Made by a program: the position numbers and the translations under genes
Part shown: positions 36,316-44,587 of the stretch, piece after piece
Layout: every line of letters begins with the position of its first letter
How positions within the stretch are numbered: position 1 is the first letter of the stretch
Assembly (NCBI GenBank): GCA_964406465.1
Contig: CAYORT010000013.1
Coordinates: 1-64,000 of the forward strand
Source of the DNA: JAHEZL01 sp964406465
GTDB taxonomy: Bacteria > Bacteroidota > Bacteroidia > Flavobacteriales_C > GCA-002722245
Direction: 5' to 3'
Length of the DNA: 64,000 nt
Notes under the pieces: model-generated
Told to the model about the DNA's origin: nothing
The model's database searches: none
What the model saw: the letters and a program-made list of their open reading frames with translations, nothing else

Positions 36316-36924
36316 TTAAATACTTCCTTCTGTATTTTTCATGATTTGGAACAAAAACTCTCTTGCTCTAAACAACTGAGCTTTTACTGTTCCTAAAGGC
36401 AAATCAAGTTGCTCGGCAATCTCTTCGTAAGACAACTCTTTAAAATATCTAAGCTCTACCAAAGTACGGTAACGTGGTTTTAATTTTTTAACCACATCTT
36501 GCATGAGCTGTATTTTTTGATCTTTAATGTAATTTTCTTCCGGATTTAAAACATCGGCCTTGATATCCATTTCCATCTCACCTCCATCTTCATCTACCGA
36601 ACGATTTAAGGAGAAAGTATTTTTCTTTTTCTTTCTAATGAAGTCGATACAATTGTTCGACGCAATTTTAAATAACCAAGTACTAAATGCGTAGTTTGGG
36701 GTATATTGATGAAGTTTTCTAAATGCCTTTCCAAACGCTTCAATAGTCAAATCATCTGCATCATCTTTGCTATTCACCATCTTCAAAAGCATAAAGTAAA
36801 TTGAATCTCTGTAACGATCCATCAATTCAGCATAAGCTCTTTCAGATTTATTATTTATCGCCTCTTGCACTAAGCGATAATCATGCATCGCTTTGTCAGA
36901 AAGATTCGGTCCTGGTACTACCAT
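36316..36924 (-). CDS. RNA polymerase sigma-70 factor, ECF type
   Basis: A 202-residue sigma factor. Region 2 reads YRDSIYFMLLKMVNSKDDAD then FSTWLFKIASNNCIDFIRKK. Region 4 is LKPRYRTLVELRYFKELSYE then IAEQLDLPLGTVKAQLFRAR (helix-turn-helix). No anti-sigma factor gene lies beside it. Instead it overlaps the GT2 gene upstream by 7 bp and abuts rsmG, so it appears part of a housekeeping operon. This resembles the abundant ECF-like sigma factors of Bacteroidota. Confidence 0.93.
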   Translation of the reverse strand: MVVPGPNLSDKAMHDYRLVQEAINNKSERAYAELMDRYRDSIYFMLLKMVNSKDDADDLTIEAFGKAFRKLHQYTPNYAFSTWLFKIASNNCIDFIRKKKKNTFSLNRSVDEDGGEMEMDIKADVLNPEENYIKDQKIQLMQDVVKKLKPRYRTLVELRYFKELSYEEIAEQLDLPLGTVKAQLFRAREFLFQIMKNTEGSI

Positions 36925-38027
36925 TTGTCTTTTTTAATTATCAAATTTCTATAAGCCACCGCCTGATTCAGTATCATCAAGATGTTACCAAAAATAAGCG
37001 ATAAAATTAAATTTACTCCTGAAGCAAGCTTAAATAATGCAGATTTAAAGATATAGTAATGTAAGATAAGTTTAAACAGCCAAACCACCAAAACTACCAA
37101 CACCAGATTGTTTAAAAGCAAATTTAACCACAACAGCAAAGGGAAAGCTAAGAAGCTGGTGCTAATTACAGACAAGTGAAAAAGTAAAATCCCCTTGTAC
37201 CATTTTCCAGTTGAAAGATGTCGAGTCTTTTGAAACCAGTATTGCTCAAAATTCTCTTTTCCAACCGAGATAGTATGTGCATTTGCATGCATTATTACCG
37301 ACGTATTTTCTTTGGTAGCCGCTTGCATCACAAATAAATCGTCGTCTCCAGAAGCTATATTTTCATGTGCCGAGAACCCTCCTTGCTTTTCAAACAAGCT
37401 TTTCTTGTAAGCGATATTTCTTCCAACCCCCATATAAGGCAAGCCAGCCAGAGCGAATGAGAAATATTGAATCGCTACAAAAAAAGTATCAAACTGCACC
37501 AACTTATTCACCAATCCAGCTCTTTTTTCATATTTACCGAACCCCAAAACAATGTCTTTTCCTTCAGTAAATCCGCTCATCATGTGACTCATCCAATCTT
37601 TACTTTGCGGACGACAATCGGCATCGGTTAGCAACAAATGCTCATTCTTCGCTTCAGCTATACCTCTGCTCAATGGATATTTTTTACCCAATCCTCTTTT
37701 CTCTTCAGCGTTGATTTCTACCAGTTTTATGTTAGAATACCGCTGCATAAAGCCCAACACCACTTCTCTAGTAGCATCTGTCGATCTATCATTTACCAAT
37801 ATTAATTCGAAATTCGAATAATCCTGTTCTAAAATAAACGGCAAATTTTTCTTCAAATTCAAAGCCTCATTGTGAGCACAAACTACTACCGACACAGGAA
37901 TATTTCCTTTAACTAAAGGAAGTTCTTTATGAGCCCCCACCCTTCGCACAAAGTAAAGAAGAAAGAATACGATAGATAAAGTACAAGCTAAATAGAGGTA
38001 GAATATAATACTTAAGAAAATTGACAT
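36918..38027 (-). CDS. Membrane GT2 glycosyltransferase
   Basis: A 369-residue processive-type family 2 glycosyltransferase. An N-terminal membrane helix (FLSIIFYLYLACTLSIVFFL) is followed by the catalytic domain with VVVCAHNEALNLKKNL, LVNDRSTDATREVV, LTDADCRP (DxD) and SGDDDLFV. C-terminal hydrophobic segments run from about 280. The QxxRW box is only partly kept (FQKTRH). The product is unknown. It is divergent from tgt and first in an operon with the sigma factor and rsmG. Confidence 0.9.
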   Translation of the reverse strand: MSIFLSIIFYLYLACTLSIVFFLLYFVRRVGAHKELPLVKGNIPVSVVVCAHNEALNLKKNLPFILEQDYSNFELILVNDRSTDATREVVLGFMQRYSNIKLVEINAEEKRGLGKKYPLSRGIAEAKNEHLLLTDADCRPQSKDWMSHMMSGFTEGKDIVLGFGKYEKRAGLVNKLVQFDTFFVAIQYFSFALAGLPYMGVGRNIAYKKSLFEKQGGFSAHENIASGDDDLFVMQAATKENTSVIMHANAHTISVGKENFEQYWFQKTRHLSTGKWYKGILLFHLSVISTSFLAFPLLLWLNLLLNNLVLVVLVVWLFKLILHYYIFKSALFKLASGVNLILSLIFGNILMILNQAVAYRNLIIKKDKW

Positions 38028-38094
38028 ACTGGGTAAAATTAAAAATCTTACGGTTACTTTCCTCTTTTCTTAAAATAAAGGTGCTTTTTCTGTT

Positions 38095-38102
38095 TATATT
38101 TG
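38095..38102 (+). promoter_or_regulatory. Putative -7 element (TATATTTG), near-leaderless tgt
   Basis: An exact TAnnTTTG box that ends 6 bases before the ATG at 38109, implying a leaderless or nearly leaderless mRNA. It covers the upstream TTG (38100), ruling that out as the start. Confidence 0.5.
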
Positions 38103-38108
38103 CCCACA

Positions 38109-39239
38109 ATGAATTTCACTCTTCAACATAAAGACGCTAACAGCAAGGCTCGAGCGGGTTTAATAGAAACTGATCACGGAGTAATAGAAACTCCCATTTT
38201 TATGCCTGTTGGCACTGCAGCAACAGTAAAAACTGTTCATCAGCGTGAGTTGAACGATGATATTAAGGCTCAAATTATTTTAGGCAATACCTATCACCTT
38301 TATTTAAGACCAGGCCTGGATGTACTTCGCAGTGCCGGTGGCTTGCATAAGTTCAACGGTTGGAACAAACCTTTACTTACAGACAGTGGCGGATATCAGG
38401 TTTATTCATTGGCCGATAAAAGAAAACTAACCGAAGAAGGCGCTAAATTTCAATCGCATATCGATGGATCGTACCATCTTTTTACTCCAGAAAACGTAAT
38501 GGATATTCAGCGTATCATTGGCGCCGACATCATTATGGCTTTTGATGAATGCACTCCCTATCCTTGTGAATATAGCTATGCGGCAAAAAGTCTCGACCTT
38601 ACTCATCGTTGGCTGAAAAGATGTTTCGATAGATTTAACAGCACAGAACCTCTTTACGGTTACTCTCAAGCTCTTTTTCCAATTGTTCAAGGAAGCGTTT
38701 ACAAAGATTTAAGACAAAAATCTGCTGAAGTTATAGCCTCTTTTAATGCTGAAGGAAATGCCATTGGAGGACTCTCTGTTGGTGAACCTCATGAAGACAT
38801 GTACGCCATGAGTGAATTGGTTTGCAATATCTTACCCGTTTCAAAACCTCGATACCTAATGGGCGTTGGCACACCTGTTAACATACTAGAAAATATTGCA
38901 TTGGGCATAGACATGTTCGACTGCGTTATGCCTACACGCAATGCTAGAAACGGAATGCTTTTTACAAGTGAAGGTATCATCAATATCAAAAACAAAAAGT
39001 GGGAAAGTGACTTTTCTCCTTTAGATCCAAACGGAACAAGTTATGTTGATAAAGAATATTCAAAGGCCTATGTTCGCCATTTGTTCGTTTGCGACGAAAT
39101 ATTAGGTAAACAAATAGCCAGTATCCACAATTTAGCCTTCTATATTTGGCTTACCTCTGAGGCCCGTAAACAGATAAAAAACAACACTTTCTCCTCTTGG
39201 AAAAACACCATGGTGAAAAAATTAGCGAATAGATTGTAG
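38109..39239 (+). CDS. tgt: tRNA-guanine transglycosylase
   Basis: A 376-residue enzyme that exchanges G34 for the queuosine precursor in tRNAs with GUN anticodons, such as the tRNA-Asp in this window. Features: MPVGTAATVKTV, LTDSGGYQVYS with the catalytic Asp, GGLSVGEPHEDMY, YLMGVGTPVNILE and MPTRNARNGMLFT with the second catalytic Asp (MFDCVMPT). The zinc-ligand cysteine triad of standard bacterial Tgt near the C-terminus is not obvious; one Cys is in HLFVCDEILG. Start at the ATG 38109. The stop overlaps the next start as TAGTG. Confidence 0.95.
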   Translation: MNFTLQHKDANSKARAGLIETDHGVIETPIFMPVGTAATVKTVHQRELNDDIKAQIILGNTYHLYLRPGLDVLRSAGGLHKFNGWNKPLLTDSGGYQVYSLADKRKLTEEGAKFQSHIDGSYHLFTPENVMDIQRIIGADIIMAFDECTPYPCEYSYAAKSLDLTHRWLKRCFDRFNSTEPLYGYSQALFPIVQGSVYKDLRQKSAEVIASFNAEGNAIGGLSVGEPHEDMYAMSELVCNILPVSKPRYLMGVGTPVNILENIALGIDMFDCVMPTRNARNGMLFTSEGIINIKNKKWESDFSPLDPNGTSYVDKEYSKAYVRHLFVCDEILGKQIASIHNLAFYIWLTSEARKQIKNNTFSSWKNTMVKKLANRL

Positions 39240-40321
39240 TGTTAAAGAAGATCGACATATATATCATCAAGAAGTTTTTGGGGACTTTTTTCTTCATTAT
39301 TGGAATTTTCATTCTCATTACCATCGTGTTTGATGTGAGTGAAAAAATTGATGATTTCCTTGGAAATAACGCACCAGTAGAAGCTATCATTTTTGACTAC
39401 TACTGCACTTTTATTCCATGGTTATATAGTATACTAAGTGCACTTATCATTTTCTTAGCCGTAATATTTTTTACTTCAAAATTGGCCAGCACCAACGAAA
39501 TTGTGGCTATCCTTAGTTCGGGCATTAGTTACAATAGATTTTTGAGACCTTATTTAATTGCAGGCGGACTCCTATTTGGAATATCTATTTTCACCAATCA
39601 CTTCTTGATTCCGATTAGCAATCAGAGAAAGTTGGCTTTCGAACACCTTTATTATAGCAACGACCTAAATATTGATGTTGGATCTAACATCCATCGAATC
39701 CTTTCCCCAGGAGTAGATATGTACATCAGCAATTATGGCAAAAATACCAACACCGGCTATAATTTTAGCATAAGAAAAATGGAGAATGGAGAACTGAAGT
39801 CGATGTTCTCTGCAGATAGAATTTGTTGGGACACCCTAAAAGGAAAATGGAGCGCTAAGACTTGGAGAGAAAGAACGCTAAATGGTATAGAAGAAAAAGA
39901 AGTGAGAGGCAGTAGCAAAGACACCGTTTTTCCTTTTAAACCCGAAGATTTTGGAGACAAACCTAGTAGCATTCAAACAATGAACTACTTTGAAATAACA
40001 AAGTTTATTGAAGAAGAAGAAAGTAAGGGCTCAAACTTAGTTAAACGATTCAAACTAGAATTGCACAAAAGAACGGCAATTCCTTTCTCGATTTTGATTT
40101 TGACCGTTATTGGAGCTTGTATTTCATCAAGAAAAATTAAGGGAGGTTTAGGAATGCATCTTGTGTATGGCATTGGTTTAGGCTTGGTATACGTATTCCT
40201 TTCTCGTGTTGGAGAAGTCTTTGCCACAAACAGCAGTTTATCACCAATTGTTGCCGTATGGCTTCCCAATATGTTCTTTACTGTAATTGCTTTTTTCATC
40301 TACCAAAAAGCACCAAAATAA
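39239..40321 (+). CDS. LptF/LptG family permease (YjgP/YjgQ)
   Basis: A 360-residue inner-membrane protein with the family layout: two or three N-terminal helices (KKIDIYIIKKFLGTFFFIIG), a periplasmic beta-jellyroll part (about 120-260), and C-terminal helices (IPFSILILTVIGACISSRKI). It is the membrane half of the LPS transporter that drives LPS from the inner membrane to LptA with LptB; the ATPase is not in the window. GTG start at 39239, overlapping the tgt stop. Pairing with tgt is common in Bacteroidota. Confidence 0.92.
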   Translation: MLKKIDIYIIKKFLGTFFFIIGIFILITIVFDVSEKIDDFLGNNAPVEAIIFDYYCTFIPWLYSILSALIIFLAVIFFTSKLASTNEIVAILSSGISYNRFLRPYLIAGGLLFGISIFTNHFLIPISNQRKLAFEHLYYSNDLNIDVGSNIHRILSPGVDMYISNYGKNTNTGYNFSIRKMENGELKSMFSADRICWDTLKGKWSAKTWRERTLNGIEEKEVRGSSKDTVFPFKPEDFGDKPSSIQTMNYFEITKFIEEEESKGSNLVKRFKLELHKRTAIPFSILILTVIGACISSRKIKGGLGMHLVYGIGLGLVYVFLSRVGEVFATNSSLSPIVAVWLPNMFFTVIAFFIYQKAPK

Positions 40322-40392
40322 TCTGTACTATTTATTGTTTTAGTAATTGCTTTTAGTGTATTTTTGCTCACGAAACAGGTTGACTAGGCAGA

Positions 40393-41271
40393 ATGAGAAA
40401 AATACTTTTAACAACAGACCTCTCTGGAGCAGCTGCTAATGCTGCCGACTTCGCTGTTTATTTGGCCAATAAAACGGGGGCAGAACTTCATTTACTTTAC
40501 TGCTACAAATCGAAATACGAAGAACACATCCAAGCAAAAATGGATGAACTCGATCCCGATAAGATGATGTATGGTGAAATCACCGACTATAGAGATGCCG
40601 CTTCTTTCCTACTTCGCCGTTATTCTGCAGATTTAAGGATGCGTGTAAAATCATCCCTACACGAACACATTGTTGATGGTTCATTCCAAGATATTGTATT
40701 CGATTTCATTGAAGGAGAACATATCGACCTAGTGGTGATGGCTTCCCAAGGCATTAACTCAATAGAAGACCGACTTTTTGGCTCCAATGCCTTGAAAATA
40801 TTGAGAAGCAGTATTTGTCCGGTATTAATCGTTCCCCACAAATACAATGATGTTAAGATAGAAAAGATACTATATTCAACAGAAATAAGTAACAAAGACA
40901 AAGCTATAGAACATTACTTAGTATGGTTTGCCGAAATGTTTGATGCACATCTTACTTTATTGCATATCGATGACGGAAAACATGTCATTAACGCTAAAGA
41001 TCTTGTGCAATTCCAAAGAAAAGTATTGCATTTCAATTACAAAAACATTTCAGCAGAAATTGAACCCAGCTTGAGCATTTCCGATGGAATCAAGGAATAT
41101 ATCGATAATCACGGAGCAGATTTACTTTGTATCACCTCACATACCAACACTTTTATTGATAGGTTTTTCAAAACAAGTACGGTAAAAAACACGCTTGCTA
41201 AAATCAGCATTCCTGTATTAGGCTTTAATATAGAAAGCCTAAAGGTTATTGAAAACAAAAGAAAGCGTTAA
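40393..41271 (+). CDS. Universal stress protein with two Usp domains
   Basis: A 292-residue tandem UspA protein. The first half (MRKILLTTDLSGAAANAADF to SICPVLIVPHK) has the Usp ends, including a GS-type nucleotide loop (DLVVMASQGINSIEDRLFGS). The second half (KIEKILYSTEISNKDKAIEH to ISIPVLGFN) is more divergent and lacks the G-x9-G(S/T) loop. It is probably a stress-response protein of unknown target. Convergent with mgsA, with a single base between their ends. Confidence 0.9.
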   Translation: MRKILLTTDLSGAAANAADFAVYLANKTGAELHLLYCYKSKYEEHIQAKMDELDPDKMMYGEITDYRDAASFLLRRYSADLRMRVKSSLHEHIVDGSFQDIVFDFIEGEHIDLVVMASQGINSIEDRLFGSNALKILRSSICPVLIVPHKYNDVKIEKILYSTEISNKDKAIEHYLVWFAEMFDAHLTLLHIDDGKHVINAKDLVQFQRKVLHFNYKNISAEIEPSLSISDGIKEYIDNHGADLLCITSHTNTFIDRFFKTSTVKNTLAKISIPVLGFNIESLKVIENKRKR

Positions 41272-41272
41272 G

Positions 41273-41656
41273 CTAAAAACATTTGATGACCATTTCAGCC
41301 GTTGATTCATTGCAAGCCACGGGTATATTATATACACTGCACAAACGCAACAAAGCTTTTACATCAGGATCGTGCGGCATTGGCTCCAAAGGATCCCAAA
41401 AGAAAAACAAAGCATCCAACTTCTTTTCAGCGATTAATGCACCTATTTGCTGATCCCCTCCCAAAGGACCACTCTTATATTTTTTCACCTTTAGTTTAGT
41501 AGCTTCCTCCACCCTTTTTCCTGTGGTACCTGTTGCCACCAAACTATATTTATTCAATTTATCTACATGTCGAATTGTCCACTCAACCAATAAACCCTTC
41601 ATATTATCATGAGCAATTAGTGCTATTCGTTTTCCTTTAGAATCAATATTTTTCAT
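41273..41656 (-). CDS. mgsA: Methylglyoxal synthase
   Basis: A 127-residue enzyme converting dihydroxyacetone phosphate to methylglyoxal and phosphate, a bypass of lower glycolysis. Family motifs are IALIAHDNMK (His16), ATGTTG, KSGPLGGDQQIG with the catalytic Asp68, and WDPLEPMPHDPDVKALLR with Asp88 and His95. It is close to full family length (about 150 in E. coli). It is a single gene in the minus direction, starting upstream of the secreted GH18-like gene. Confidence 0.94.
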   Translation of the reverse strand: MKNIDSKGKRIALIAHDNMKGLLVEWTIRHVDKLNKYSLVATGTTGKRVEEATKLKVKKYKSGPLGGDQQIGALIAEKKLDALFFFWDPLEPMPHDPDVKALLRLCSVYNIPVACNESTAEMVIKCF

Positions 41657-41811
41657 GTTTTATAGCGCTTTTTAAAAGTTGTCTTTGAGTTAAATTTAAT
41701 CTAAAAAAAGATACAAATTGTGAAAAAATAAATTTTGACGATTTGACTTTTTTTATAACCTTAGGAATCCCTTAAAGAGGGGGAACTATTAATTAACTAT
41801 ATTTTTTAACT

Positions 41812-44448
41812 ATGAAAAAAATCAATTACTACTTGACATTATGTCTAGCGTTATTCATGACGTTAGGTGCTAATGCAGGGAACTTGAAGGTCACAGGGTA
41901 TTTCCCATCTTACCGTCCGACCACTAACGTCTCTGCACAATGCGATTATTTGACAGACATTATTTTCTCGTTCATCAATCCTGATGAATTTGGTCCAGGA
42001 AATCTAGTAAAGACCAACACTGATCCGGTATTTGGCTTCGATGCTAACAAATTCATTATTGTTAGAGATGCTGCAGCTGCAAAAGGAACCAATTTATGGT
42101 TGGCGCTTGGTGGAGCTGATGATGCTTACAGAAGAACAAATAACTTAAATAGAATCAATGCAAACTCAACTTACAGAAACACCTTAGCTACTGAATTAGT
42201 AGCTTATGCCAATGCAAATGGTTGTTATGGTGTTTCTATTGACCACGAGTTCCCGGTTGGTAGCACAAACACAGCTAACCACTTGCTTTTCCTTCAGGCT
42301 TTGAAAACTGCAATTGCAGGTTCAAGTAACCCAAACTTGAAAGTAGCATTGGCTGTTGGTGGTGAATACGCTGGTGGAACAAACCACTTAGGTTATGTTG
42401 ACAACTCATTATTTGGTGTAAACGCTAACTTAGTTGATGAGTGGCACTTAATGGCATATGACATGCCAACACCAAATGGTACTCCTTACAATGCTAATAG
42501 CCACTCTTCTCTTGCCGATGCGCAAGGAACAATGGAAGGTTGGAATACTAAAGGTGTTCCTTATAGCAAAATGTTATTGGGTGTACCTTTCTATGCTAGA
42601 TCTTCTTCTAACAGAGCAAATACTTTAGAATACAACAATTTAGGTGGTACTAAATCTACCAACTTCTCAAATGATAACTATGGTTCTTGGTACTACAATG
42701 GCTGTCCAACTTTACAAGCTAAAATGGAATTGGCTTATACTACTAAACAATCAATGGGTATCTTGATTTGGGACTTAGGTCAAGATTTTGCTCCATCAGA
42801 TCAATATTCATTGTTAAAATGTATCAACACCAAGAAATTGGTTATGTGTCCGATCCCAAAACCTAATTTAGGTGCCGACAAAGGTTTTTGTGCTCCAAAC
42901 TCAGTTTTACTTGATCCAGGTGTACCTGCATCGGTTGGTAGAACTTTCGCATGGTATAAAGACAACAACTTAGTGAATGGTCAAACAGGAACTACTCTAT
43001 CTGTTAGCTCTGCTGGAACATACAAAGTTGTTATTACAGAAGGTGGATGTTCTGCTCAAGATGAAATCGTAATCGTTGCAGGTTCTCCATTTACTACAAA
43101 TGGTGCTTCTGGATGTAATGGTGACAACTTAACATTATCTGTTAACAATCCTACAATTGGTAAAACATATGATTGGTATGACGCTGCTATCGCTGGAACT
43201 AAATTAGGAAGTGGTACAAGCTACAGCCAAGTTTTCAATTCAACTACTACTTTATATGTTGAAGAGAAAGCTGCGGGTGTAAACACTTATACTGGCGCAA
43301 TTCAAACTTATGCTGATGTAGTTGGATTAGGTGGTGCTTTCTGGGCAATGCCATATAACAGCTCTTACAGAGCGCAAAGAATCACTGTATCTGCTGACTT
43401 AACTATCAAGTATGTGAGAATTTATGTTTCGCATTCAGCAGGTGCAACTGGTAAAATTAAAGTATTGAAGGCTGTTGACAACTCATTAATTACTGAAGGA
43501 AGTACTTTCAGCTACCCAACAAAAACTGTTGTTGGTGATGGTTATGACATCGTTGATTTAGCTTGTAACTTTGCTTTAACGCCTGGTGATTACTTCATCT
43601 ACCCTGAGTTAACTTCTGGTACTTTAGGTTTTGGTGCGAACAAAGGTCAGGCTTTCACTCAAGCTGGCGTTTTTGACGTTGAAGCTAACAGTTATGTTGA
43701 CTGGTCTCCAGGAGGTAATGCTACTTTCTTGACTTCAGAAAAAACTGACCCTGCTCACGTACACTACGGTTCATTGTTTAAAATTGTAATCGAAACTGGT
43801 GCTAACGCTTCTTGCGGAAGAACTGCTGCAACTGCAACTACAACAAGCTGTGCTGCTCCTTCAGTGACCATTACTAAACCAACAACTAACCAAGATTTTC
43901 CATTTGATAACAACCCTATCAACTTAGAAGCATCTGTGACTTCAGGTTTAGGTCTTGCATCTGTGTCATTCGAAATTTGGGATGGTGTTACTAAATTGGC
44001 TACTATCGTACCAAGCCAAAGTAACTCAACTTACTCTGCTACTTGGACTCCAACTACTTGGTATTCTTCACGCACTTACACTTTAAAAGTAATTGCTACA
44101 GATACTAAAACTCCAACAGCACAAACTACAAATGCAACTGTAAACTTTACTGTTACATCTGGTGTTGGTATTGAAACTATCACTCCTGTAGTTGTTAGTC
44201 AAGTAAACTTGTATCCTAACCCTTCTTCTAGCAGCTTAAACGTTAACGTTTCTGCAGCTAAAGCTGGTTTAGCTACCATTTCAGTTTACGACTTAGCTGG
44301 AAGAACATTGTTCACAACTACTCAATCTATCAGCGTTGGTGAAAACATCTCTTCAGTAGATGTTAATTCATTGGCTTCTGGTTCTTACATCTTGAATGTT
44401 ACTATGAACGGTGAAACCGTTAATAAATCATTCTCAGTTGTAAAATAA
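41812..44448 (+). CDS. Secreted GH18-like protein with T9SS sorting domain
   Basis: An 878-residue exported protein with a signal peptide (about 1-22, ending GANAGN). The GH18 TIM barrel (about 24-345) shows VTGYFPSYRP, LWLALGGADD, GVSIDHEFP, WHLMAYDMPTPNG and MGILIWDLGQD. In the catalytic DxxDxDxE box the first two Asp are Tyr139 and Ser142, while Asp144 and Glu146 remain, so chitinase-type activity is possible but unproven. Next come Ig-like modules (about 350-480), a further beta domain, an Ig-like module at about 700-785, and a C-terminal Por-type sorting domain (about 795-878, starting VNLYPNPSSSSLNV). Codon use is biased to a few codons (GCT, GGT, ACT), suggesting high expression. Confidence 0.93.
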   Translation: MKKINYYLTLCLALFMTLGANAGNLKVTGYFPSYRPTTNVSAQCDYLTDIIFSFINPDEFGPGNLVKTNTDPVFGFDANKFIIVRDAAAAKGTNLWLALGGADDAYRRTNNLNRINANSTYRNTLATELVAYANANGCYGVSIDHEFPVGSTNTANHLLFLQALKTAIAGSSNPNLKVALAVGGEYAGGTNHLGYVDNSLFGVNANLVDEWHLMAYDMPTPNGTPYNANSHSSLADAQGTMEGWNTKGVPYSKMLLGVPFYARSSSNRANTLEYNNLGGTKSTNFSNDNYGSWYYNGCPTLQAKMELAYTTKQSMGILIWDLGQDFAPSDQYSLLKCINTKKLVMCPIPKPNLGADKGFCAPNSVLLDPGVPASVGRTFAWYKDNNLVNGQTGTTLSVSSAGTYKVVITEGGCSAQDEIVIVAGSPFTTNGASGCNGDNLTLSVNNPTIGKTYDWYDAAIAGTKLGSGTSYSQVFNSTTTLYVEEKAAGVNTYTGAIQTYADVVGLGGAFWAMPYNSSYRAQRITVSADLTIKYVRIYVSHSAGATGKIKVLKAVDNSLITEGSTFSYPTKTVVGDGYDIVDLACNFALTPGDYFIYPELTSGTLGFGANKGQAFTQAGVFDVEANSYVDWSPGGNATFLTSEKTDPAHVHYGSLFKIVIETGANASCGRTAATATTTSCAAPSVTITKPTTNQDFPFDNNPINLEASVTSGLGLASVSFEIWDGVTKLATIVPSQSNSTYSATWTPTTWYSSRTYTLKVIATDTKTPTAQTTNATVNFTVTSGVGIETITPVVVSQVNLYPNPSSSSLNVNVSAAKAGLATISVYDLAGRTLFTTTQSISVGENISSVDVNSLASGSYILNVTMNGETVNKSFSVVK

Positions 44449-44469
44449 TTGAGTTAGAGAATAAAGGAA

Positions 44470-44493
44470 GCCTTCCGTCTTGCGACGGAAGGC
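44470..44493 (+). terminator. Terminator after the GH18-like gene
   Basis: GCCTTCCGTC (44470-44479) and GACGGAAGGC (44484-44493) form a perfect GC-rich stem with loop TTGC, followed by TTTTTTA. Confidence 0.92.
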
Positions 44494-44559
44494 TTTTTTA
44501 TTGCCTTTCACGCAACAATACTGAGGCTTTCAAAGTACAAGATTCTCGAACAAATGCCT

Positions 44560-44567
44560 TATTTTTG
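44560..44567 (+). promoter_or_regulatory. Putative -7 element (TATTTTTG) for relA/spoT
   Basis: An exact TAnnTTTG box, 20 bases before the ATG at 44588. No clear -33 TTG. Confidence 0.45.
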
Positions 44568-44587
44568 AATTACAAATTATAGCCACA

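Noticed and set aside
41273..41656. MgsA as the missing CarB allosteric domain
   Set aside because: It has its own catalytic Asp68/His95 and lies about 20 kb away; it is an ordinary methylglyoxal synthase sharing only the fold.
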